A DNA stretch of 64,000 nucleotides. Source: JACVRW01 sp963765135. Lineage in GTDB: Bacteria; Actinomycetota; Thermoleophilia; Solirubrobacterales; Thermoleophilaceae. Below, in pieces: positions 58,116 through 64,000 of this stretch (position 1 is its first letter; the number at the start of each line of letters is the position of its first letter). The translations under genes and the position numbers were made by a program. Location of the stretch: NCBI GenBank assembly GCA_963765135.1, contig CAVXUX010000003.1:186001-250000 (forward strand), written 5' to 3'. The notes beneath the pieces are model-generated. The model was not told the DNA's origin, did not search any database, and saw only the letters and a program-made list of their open reading frames with translations.

Positions 58116-59186
58116 TTGGCGAGCGTCCTTGTCACCGGTGCGACGGGCTTCATCGGCTCCCACGTGGCGCGACTGCTCGCCGCGCGCGGCGACGAGGTGG
58201 TGCTCGCGGTCGAGCGCGGCTCGCCCGACACCGCGATCGAGGACCTCGATCTCAAGCGCGTGAACTGCGACGTGCGCGACCGCCGGGCCGTCCGGCGGGC
58301 GCTGCGCGGCGTCGAGCGCGTCTTCCACTGCGCCGGCGTCACCTCCGTGCGACCGCAGGACTCGGAGCGCGTGTTCGACGTGAACGTGCGCGGCACCAAG
58401 CTCCTGATGGAGGAGTGCCTGCGCGCCGAGGTCGAGCGCGTGGTCTACACGTCGAGCGCGGCTGCGGTGGGCCCCGCCGCGTACGGCAAGACCGCCGACG
58501 AGACGCAGCTGTTCACGGCCGGCCGGCTGGGCATCCCATACGTCAACTCCGTGCACGAGGCCGAGGTCGAGGCAATGCGGGTGGCCGCCCAGGGGCTGCC
58601 GCTCGTGTGCGTGAACCCGGCGATCTGCTTTGGCGCGGGCGACCACCTGCTCAGCTCCACCCGGCTGGTGCGCTCGTTCCTGCTGGGCCGGATCCCGGTC
58701 TACACCGACGGAGCGGTCTCCGTTGTCGACGTGCGCGACGTGGCCGAGGCCCATCTGCTGGCCGACCGGCGCGGCCAACCGGGCGAGCGCTACATCCTCG
58801 GCGGGCGCAACTTCACCTTCGAGCGGCTGTTCGCCGACCTCGGGCGGCTGTCGGGGGTCGATCCGCCGGTGCGGCTGCCGGCCGGCGCGGCCCGCCTGCT
58901 TGCCGCCGCCGGTCGCTCATGGCCGCTCACGTCGGTCGAGGTGCAGGCCGCCGGGCACTGGTGGACCTATCGCTCCACGAAGGCAAAGCGCGAGCTGGGT
59001 TGGAGCGCGCGTCCGCACGAGGAGACGATCGAGGCCACGGTCGCCTGGCACCTGGAGCGCGAGCAGGACCGGATCGTGCGCACGCGTCGCTCCCAGCAGT
59101 TCCAGCTGCGCCTCGCGGGTGTCGCGGTCGGCGCGGCGGAGACCGCAGCCGGCGCGGTGCGACGCGCCCTAGCATTGGGAGCGTGA
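58116..59186 (+). CDS. NAD-dependent epimerase/dehydratase-family protein (atypical active site)
   Basis: Extended SDR of 356 residues. The cofactor motif VLVTGATGFIGSHVARLL is intact and VYTSSAAAVGP matches the Ser strand. The catalytic YxxxK is altered: the Tyr position reads IPYVNSVHEAEVEA, where the Lys is replaced by His or Val. The C-terminal part resembles hopanoid-associated HpnA-like proteins. It starts at TTG 58116 (L/MASVLVTGA). It overlaps the next gene as GTGA. Loss of the Lys suggests a changed or non-redox role. Confidence 0.83.
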   Translation: MASVLVTGATGFIGSHVARLLAARGDEVVLAVERGSPDTAIEDLDLKRVNCDVRDRRAVRRALRGVERVFHCAGVTSVRPQDSERVFDVNVRGTKLLMEECLRAEVERVVYTSSAAAVGPAAYGKTADETQLFTAGRLGIPYVNSVHEAEVEAMRVAAQGLPLVCVNPAICFGAGDHLLSSTRLVRSFLLGRIPVYTDGAVSVVDVRDVAEAHLLADRRGQPGERYILGGRNFTFERLFADLGRLSGVDPPVRLPAGAARLLAAAGRSWPLTSVEVQAAGHWWTYRSTKAKRELGWSARPHEETIEATVAWHLEREQDRIVRTRRSQQFQLRLAGVAVGAAETAAGAVRRALALGA

Positions 59187-59440
59187 CCACGCTCTACCGC
59201 TGCAAGGCCCCGACCGACCTGGTCTGCCGCTGCGGCAAGGTCGCTCGCCGGCTGCGCGGCGCCGGCATCGAGTTCGAAGAGGTGAGGGTCCAGTTCCGCC
59301 GCCGCGACCGTCCCGAGATCGAGGAGTTGACCGGGCAGCGCTGGGTACCGGTCCTCGTGCACGAAGGAGAGGTCATCCACGACTCGCACCGCATCCTCGA
59401 GTACCTCGACTGGCTCGCCGAGCGCAAGGAGGCCGCATGA
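59183..59440 (+). CDS. Glutaredoxin-like / GST N-terminal domain protein
   Basis: Thioredoxin-fold protein of 85 residues. The N-terminal CxxC-like region is VTTLYRCKAPTDLVCRCGKVA. The cis-Pro is in QRWVPVLVHEG and the glutathione-type contact in VIHDSHRILEYLDWL, which is the GST N-domain pattern. GTG at 59183 overlaps the epimerase stop, and its own stop overlaps the next ATG, so three genes are coupled. Thiol partner unknown. Confidence 0.75.
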   Translation: MTTLYRCKAPTDLVCRCGKVARRLRGAGIEFEEVRVQFRRRDRPEIEELTGQRWVPVLVHEGEVIHDSHRILEYLDWLAERKEAA

Positions 59441-59616
59441 GCCGAATGGCCCGAGCCACCCGCGGCGCCCGCCGCGCCTGGCCGATCGTGCTGATGGCGT
59501 GGGAGCGCTGGCAGAAGCTGCCGCAGCACGAGAAGGACCGCTACAAGCGCCAGGCTCAGGAGTACGCGAAGCGCGGGCGCAAGCTGGTCGAAGAGCGGCG
59601 CAGGAAGGGTCGCTGA
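59437..59616 (+). CDS. Small basic protein, unknown
   Basis: A 59-residue, strongly basic protein (RGARRAWP, YKRQAQEYAKRGRKLVEERRRKGR) starting with ATG 59437 in the ATGA of the previous gene. It is predicted as one long helix and could bind nucleic acid or membranes. I know no family. Confidence 0.6.
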   Translation: MSRMARATRGARRAWPIVLMAWERWQKLPQHEKDRYKRQAQEYAKRGRKLVEERRRKGR

Positions 59617-59658
59617 ACTCTTAGCGGCGTCTCACGTACGGCTCCTACGGTGCGCTGC

Positions 59659-59801
59659 ATGCAGCCACCACTCCAGAGCTACTTCGTTCGCGTCCGCGGC
59701 GATCGCGTCGTGGTCGAAAACCTCAGCAACCACGAATGGGTCGAGCTGGGCGACCTCGCCGAGGTCGCGCCTCAGATCGAGCGCTGGAACTACGCCGCTA
59801 G
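59659..59801 (+). CDS. Short conserved-looking hypothetical protein (frame disturbed at end)
   Basis: Starting MQPPLQSYFVRVRGDRVVVE, about 47 residues are seen up to RWNYAA. The bases then read TACGCCGCTAG: a TAG that would share CTAG with the stop of the convergent glutaredoxin gene, but it is out of phase by one lost or two gained bases. As written, the frame would run on to 59922 inside the glutaredoxin gene. The same CTAG sharing occurs at 18772-18775. Unknown function. Confidence 0.45.
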
Positions 59802-60187
59802 TCCAGCCGGTTCTCGAGCCCGATCGGCCGCTGCGCCACCTCGGGCTCGGCCTCGGGCGACTCCTCGGGCTGCTCCACCCCGAGCAGCTCGGCGAGCTCG
59901 CCCGACTCGTACATCTCCATGACGATGTCCGAGCCGCCCACCAGCTCCTTGTTCACGAACAGCTGAGGGATCGTCGGCCAGCCCGAGAGCCCCGACAGCT
60001 CTTCGCGGATGCGCGGGTCGGGCAGGATGTCCAGCGCCGCGTACTGCACGCCGAGCGCGTTGAGCGCGCCGGCGGTGCGGGCCGAGAAGCCGCACGCGGG
60101 CTGGTTGGGCGTGCCCTTCATGAACAGCATCACGTTGTTCTCGTCGATCGCCTGCTGGATGAAGGCGCGGATCTCGTCGTTGTTCAC
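59798..60187 (-). CDS. grxD: Monothiol glutaredoxin (CGFS type, Grx4 family)
   Basis: Fe-S cluster carrier of 129 residues. The active site is ACGFSARTAG, with the monothiol CGFS motif near residue 32. VMLFMKGTPNQPACGFS and WPTIPQLFVNKELVGGSDI match the family, including the cis-Pro and the glutathione site. An acidic extension (EESPEAEPEVAQ) follows. The start GTG at 60187 overlaps the bolA stop by 4 bp. BolA and CGFS glutaredoxins form complexes that hold a [2Fe-2S] cluster. Confidence 0.95.
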   Translation of the reverse strand: MNNDEIRAFIQQAIDENNVMLFMKGTPNQPACGFSARTAGALNALGVQYAALDILPDPRIREELSGLSGWPTIPQLFVNKELVGGSDIVMEMYESGELAELLGVEQPEESPEAEPEVAQRPIGLENRLD

Positions 60188-60423
60188 GGTGTGGCTCCGG
60201 GTGTCGAGGTCTTGATGGAGAGCGCGTGGATGGCGCCGCCGATCTCGGTGCCGAACACGTCGTAGACCAGCTTGTGCTGCTGGATCCGGGACAGCCCCTC
60301 GAACCTGTCCGAGACGACTTCGGCACGGAAATGGTCGCCGCCGCCGGTGAGGTCGTCAACCATGACCTCTGCGCCGGGGAGTGCGGCTCTGATGCGCTCT
60401 TGGAGTTCTGCCGGTGTTGGCAT
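60184..60423 (-). CDS. bolA: BolA-family protein
   Basis: Protein of 79 residues with the BolA fold: AALPGAEVMVDDLTGGGDHFRAEVVS, then RIQQHKLVYDVFGTEIGGAIHALSIKT (each motif shorter in the family core: GGGDHF and HKLVYD). The conserved His of QQHKLVY can ligate a shared cluster with the glutaredoxin encoded next. Start ATG at 60423. It is divergent from an A-type Fe-S carrier gene across 48 bp, so three Fe-S genes sit together. Confidence 0.93.
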   Translation of the reverse strand: MPTPAELQERIRAALPGAEVMVDDLTGGGDHFRAEVVSDRFEGLSRIQQHKLVYDVFGTEIGGAIHALSIKTSTPGATP

Positions 60424-60471
60424 CGCTGAAGCTTCAGGGTACAGACGGCATCGCCGATACAATCGGGGTAG

Positions 60472-60828
60472 ATGGTTCAGCTCACCGACATCGCAGCCGA
60501 CAAGGTCCGCGCGTTCATACAGGGGCAGACCGCGGAAGGCGAGATCGGCCTGCGCGTCGGAGTCCGCGGCGGCGGTTGCTCGGGCTTCCAGTACGCGCTG
60601 GCGCTCGACGAGCAGAAGGACGACGATCACGTCTTCGACACCTCCGGGATCCGCGTGCTCGTGGACCCGGCGAGCCTCCAGTACGTGGACGGCTCGACCG
60701 TCGACTACACCGAGAGCTTCCAGGGCTCCGGGTTCGAGGTCTCGAACCCCAACACGGTCGCCTCTTGCGGCTGTGGCTCCTCGTTCCGCGTGGCGGACGA
60801 AGAGCCGTCCTGCGGCACCGCCGTCTAG
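60472..60828 (+). CDS. A-type iron-sulfur carrier (IscA/ErpA/HesB family)
   Basis: Protein of 118 residues that passes Fe-S clusters to target enzymes. The three conserved cysteines are seen in GGGCSGFQYAL (near residue 37) and ASCGCGSSFRV (near residues 101-103). VDGSTVDYTESFQGSGF is the usual strand before the C-terminal pair. Start ATG at 60472. Its end overlaps the convergent P450 by 4 bp. It forms a divergent Fe-S block with bolA and grxD. Confidence 0.95.
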   Translation: MVQLTDIAADKVRAFIQGQTAEGEIGLRVGVRGGGCSGFQYALALDEQKDDDHVFDTSGIRVLVDPASLQYVDGSTVDYTESFQGSGFEVSNPNTVASCGCGSSFRVADEEPSCGTAV

Positions 60829-62054
60829 CCCAGTCGCACGGGCAGCGTCTTCAGCTGGTTGACGAACGGCGACTCCGCGTACAGCGGCGCACCCGACAGC
60901 TCGATGCCGGGGTAGCGCTTCAGCGTCTCCTCGAGCAGCACGCGCAGCTCCAGCCGCGCCAGCGCCGCGCCGAGGCAGAAATGTCGGCCGCCCGCTCCGA
61001 ACGCCTGGTGCTCGGGGTCGCGGGTCACGTCGAAGCGGTCCGGGTCCTCGTAGCGCGACTCGTCGCGGTTCGATGACACGTACCACATGACGATCTTGTC
61101 GCCCTCGCGGATCTGCTTGCCGCCCACCTCCGTGTCGCGCGTGGCTGTGCGGCGGAAGTGCGCGAACGCGGGGTACAGGCGCAGCGCCTCCTCGACCGTG
61201 CCCGGGATCAGCGCCGGGTCGTCGATCAGCATCTGCTTCTGGTCGGGGTGCTCCATGAGGGCGCGCATCCCGCTGCAGTAAGTCGCCTTGGTGCTGTCGT
61301 TGCCGGCTGCGACCAGCAGGAAGAAGCCCATCACGATCTCGTGCTCCTCGAGGCGCTCCCCGTCGAGCTCGGCGTGCACGAGCACGCTGGTCAGGTCGTC
61401 GGTCGGGTTCTCCCGCCGCTCGGCGATCAGCTGGCCGCATCGGGCGAAGATCTCGGGCACGTCGCGCTCCATCACCGACTGGACGCCCTCCGGGTTGAGG
61501 TCGGGGTCACCGGCGCCGAGCGTGTTGTTCATCAGCCGCGCCCAGATCTCGTCGTCCTCGGGCGGGATGCCCATGAAGCTGCCGATCACGCGCGAGACGA
61601 CCGGCTGCGCGACGTCGGTGACGAGGTCGCAGGTCTCCCGCCCTTCGAGGCGGTCGAGCACGCCGACGGTGATCTCGCGGATGGCGTCCTCGTGCTCGGC
61701 GATCCGCTTCGGCGTGAAGCCGCGCTGGAACAGCTGCTTGAGCCGGTCGTGCTTGGGCGGGTCCATGCCGATGAACATCGCCGAGATCAGCTCCACCGGC
61801 ATGATCGCGTTGGTCAGCGCGGTGATGCCGTGGGCCGACGAGTAGGTCTCCCAGTCGAGGCTGATCTCGCGGACGTCGTCGGCCCGCGTGATCGACCAGT
61901 AGCCGTCCTCCTCGGGGTACTCGGTGAGCTCCGAGGTCCAGTGGACGGGGCACTTCGCCCGCATCTCCTTGAACAGCTCGTGTGGCGGTCCGTCGGGCCA
62001 GTGCTCCCGCTCGGTGACCAGAACTTCCTCGAGTCGTGTCTGGTCGATCGACAC
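60825..62054 (-). CDS. Cytochrome P450 monooxygenase
   Basis: Soluble bacterial P450 of 409 residues. The heme-thiolate motif is FGAGGRHFCLGAALA near residue 348. The oxygen-activation I-helix reads LLVAAGNDSTKAT, with Asn before Asp and Ser for the common Thr. The K-helix ExxR is EEALRLYP, followed by FRRTATRDTEVGG. The pattern resembles actinobacterial steroid or fatty-acid P450s (CYP125/142-like), which is an impression only. GTG at 62054. No ferredoxin is nearby. Divergent from the sulfatase by 23 bp. Confidence 0.94.
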   Translation of the reverse strand: MSIDQTRLEEVLVTEREHWPDGPPHELFKEMRAKCPVHWTSELTEYPEEDGYWSITRADDVREISLDWETYSSAHGITALTNAIMPVELISAMFIGMDPPKHDRLKQLFQRGFTPKRIAEHEDAIREITVGVLDRLEGRETCDLVTDVAQPVVSRVIGSFMGIPPEDDEIWARLMNNTLGAGDPDLNPEGVQSVMERDVPEIFARCGQLIAERRENPTDDLTSVLVHAELDGERLEEHEIVMGFFLLVAAGNDSTKATYCSGMRALMEHPDQKQMLIDDPALIPGTVEEALRLYPAFAHFRRTATRDTEVGGKQIREGDKIVMWYVSSNRDESRYEDPDRFDVTRDPEHQAFGAGGRHFCLGAALARLELRVLLEETLKRYPGIELSGAPLYAESPFVNQLKTLPVRLG

Positions 62055-62077
62055 GTGCCGAGCCTACACTGCCCCGC

Positions 62078-63693
62078 GTGCGCCGGCCGAACCTGATCCT
62101 GCTGATCACCGATCAGCAGCGCGCTCCGCAGCACTGGCCGGCGGACCCGGCGCTGGCTCGACGAGCTGATGCCGAACGACGCCGAGCTGCGCCGGACGGG
62201 CATCAGCTTCACGCGCGCCTTCTCTGCCACGGCGATGTGCTCGCCCAGCCGGGCAAGCGTCCTGACCGGCAAGTATCCGTCTCGTCACGGGGTCAAGCTC
62301 ACGCTCACCGAGGGCGACCTGTTCCCAGACCGCCGCAACGTGCCCGACGTCCTGCGCACGTTCGCGCGGCTGTGCGCGCAGCCGCGAGGTCCCGCGCCGC
62401 CGCCTGGCCAGCCGCTTCCTGCGCGGGCTGCTGCGGCTCGGGCCGAAGAGCGGCAACGAGCCGGAGCTGCCGCCCGGCTTCGACACGCTGGCCACGCTGC
62501 TGCGCGAGCGCGGCTACCACGTGGCGCTGAAGGGCAAGTGGCACCTGTCGAAGCCGGTCAACGGGCGCGACTTGGAGCGGCGCCGACCCGGAGCGGATCG
62601 AGCGCGACTACGGCTTCGCGGAGTGGGAGCCGCCGGACGCCGGCGGCGACGCGAAGGCGGAGACCTTCGGCGGCGGCAACGCCGGCACGACCCACGAGGG
62701 CTGGGACGAGGACTACACGCGCCAGGTCGAGCAGTGGCTCGGGCGCGAGCGGCTGCCGGAGCCGTTCTGCCTCGTGGTCTCGCTGGTCAACCCGCACGAC
62801 GTGCTGGGCTATCCCAACTCGTTCGAGCGCGGCGGCTACACGGCCGACCAGTTCAGCGGGCTCGGCGTGCCGCTGCCTCCGACCGTCGACGAGGACCTGC
62901 GCGACGAAGCCGACCGTTCACTCGCTGATGAAGCTGGGGCAGACCGCCTACATCGGCGCGCTGCGCGACGAGCAGGCGCGCCGCGACTACGTCAACTTCT
63001 ACGCCTACCTGCACCGGGTCGTGGACGAGAAGATCGGCCGCGCTGCTGGCGGCGCTCGGGGACCCCGGCGACCCCGGGTCGCTGCGCTCGCGCACCGTGA
63101 TCGCGCGCACCTCGGACCACGGGGAGCTGGGCCTCTCCCACGGCGGGCTGCGCCAGAAGATGTTCAACGGCTACGAGGAGTCGATCCGCGTGCCGCTGGT
63201 GATCTCGAACCCGGTCCTGTTCCCGCAGCCGCGCGAGAGCGACGCGCTGGCGTCGCTGGTCGACGTGGTGCCGACGCTGCTCGGGCTCAGCGGCGAGGCC
63301 GGGCGACGCGGGTCGGTTCGACGGCATCGACCTGGGCCCGATCCTGGCCGGCTCGGAGGACTCCGTCCGCGACGCCGTGCTGTTCACCTACGACGACCAC
63401 CAGGCCGGGACCGCGTTCCAGGACGTGCCCGGTCAGCCCAACCGGATCCGCTGCGTGCGCGACGCGCGCTGGAAGTACGCGGTCTACCTCGATCCCTCCG
63501 GCAGAACGGCGCCCGAGTACGAGCTGTACGACCTCGAGAACGACCCCGACGAGGCCGCCAACCTCGTGGACAAGCGGACCGGGCGCGGCGCTGAGCGACG
63601 AGGCCGAGCGGGAGCGCGTGCGGCATGCACGAGCGGCTCGAGCGCGCCTGCGCCGACAGCGGCACGCTCGAGCCGCCGCTGCCGCCGGCCTAG
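62078..63693 (+). CDS. Type I sulfatase (alkaline phosphatase superfamily), frame broken about eight times
   Basis: Sulfatase of about 535 residues. GTG at 62078 starts RRPNLILLITDQQRAP with the metal-binding Asp. The formylglycine motif is MCSPSRASVLTGKYPSRHG, with C-x-P-x-R intact. ALKGKWHLSK and ARTSDHGELGLSHGGL complete the active site. Extra bases near 62157, 62386, 62575, 62929, 63044, 63307, 63589 and 63632 break the frame, yet the three-frame reading is continuous. The anaerobic or FGE maturase is not in the window. Substrate unknown. TAG at 63691. Confidence 0.85.
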
Positions 63694-63719
63694 TAGCGGG
63701 CGGCCCCCTCCAGCGGCAA

Positions 63720-64000
63720 CTACCCCGTTCTGCCCGTCGAGGGTGTTGTGATCGTGGACCTGTAGCGCCCCGCTCGTGATGCCGCGATAGGCGCCCGTGC
63801 CGGCGGTGAAGCGCGCGGTGCCGCGGAAGTCGATCTCGCCGCCCTCGATCGTGAACGGCATGTCGACCGTGCCGGAGATCGAGCCCTTGGCGAACAGCAT
63901 GCCGGAACGTGCCGGTGGCCCGCCCGCCGGCGAGCGTGACCACGATCTCGACCGTGCCCCGCCCGAACGGCGTGCCGGTGATCGTGCCGTGGTCCTCGAT
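63720..64000 (-). CDS. C-terminal part of a beta-rich (allene-oxide-cyclase-like barrel) protein, partial
   Basis: The gene enters from the right edge and about 93 residues are seen. The sequence IEDHGTITGTPFGRGTVEI, then GGEIDFRGTARFTAGTGAYRGITSG has the repeated strand pattern and G-x-G-x-Y-x-G-x-x-G signature of small secreted or lipocalin-like barrels related to allene oxide cyclase. An extra base near 63904 (CGG-C-ATG) shifts the frame. The end is set at TAG 63720-63722, assuming one more extra G; otherwise the frame runs to 63484 inside the sulfatase. Function unknown. Confidence 0.5.
   Translation of the reverse strand, partial: RGPRHDHRHAVRAGHGRDRGHARRRAGHRHVPACCSPRARSPARSTCRSRSRAARSTSAAPRASPPARAPIAASRAGRYRSTITTPSTGRTG

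Overview
The window is about 70% GC, densely packed, and codes on both strands with very short intergenic gaps and many ATGA or GTGA gene overlaps. The gene content points to a high-GC actinobacterium, and I infer the class Thermoleophilia (Solirubrobacterales-like). The reasons are an F420-type luciferase-like oxidoreductase, DUF5709, DUF3618 and PGPGW small proteins, abundant acyl-CoA genes, and frequent GTG starts. No rRNA, tRNA, CRISPR array, insertion sequence or phage module was seen. No stretch over 300 bp lacks a gene.

Layout. 1-2.3 kb: a DHA2 drug exporter, a broken relative of the KamB/NpmA 16S rRNA A1408 methyltransferases, and a cupin. 2.3-6.9 kb: a biotin block (bioB, bioF, bioD) with a crotonase and a free-standing biotin carrier domain. 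6.9-16.2 kb: glycerol kinase, acyltransferase, EamA exporter with a divergent LysR, an F420-type enzyme, a lytic transglycosylase, a metallo-hydrolase, PadR and a carotenoid oxygenase. 16.3-21.8 kb: ferritin, SDR, GNAT, and tyrosine catabolism (Lrp, hpd, hmgA). 21.8-29 kb: an aromatic-amine block. DAHP synthase and aminodeoxychorismate lyase run leftward; an acyl carrier protein, two paralogous acyl-AMP ligases and a fused aminodeoxychorismate synthase run rightward. 29-47.9 kb: acyl-CoA catabolism with two acyl-CoA dehydrogenases, an SDR, a crotonase, a carboxyltransferase, a beta-keto acid cleavage enzyme and a CoA transferase, plus TetR and MerR regulators. A dihydrolipoamide-dehydrogenase-like flavoprotein, an alkyltransferase-like protein and an arginase-fold protein are interspersed. 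48-52.5 kb: alcohol dehydrogenase and an envelope or polysaccharide group (CapA, glycosidase lipoprotein, DUF2804). 52.5-58 kb: nitrilase with TetR, a four-gene small membrane protein operon, a flippase-like protein, an AI-2E family permease and DegV. 58-64 kb: an epimerase, BolA with a CGFS glutaredoxin and an A-type Fe-S carrier, a P450, a sulfatase and a truncated gene.

A dominant property of the sequence is frameshifts. At least 40 sites need one extra base removed to restore a conserved protein, and clear one-base losses are almost absent. I treat most of these as probable sequence error. I annotate the restored genes and say where each frame breaks. Two apparent gene fusions (BioB-BioF and PabB-ligase) are explained by the same kind of insertion.

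The most interesting candidates are: the ACP/ligase/PABA-synthase cluster; the KamB-type methyltransferase relative beside an exporter; a 186-bp composite palindrome with a second partial copy 19 kb away; and a 14-nt operator-like sequence shared by two acyl-CoA loci.
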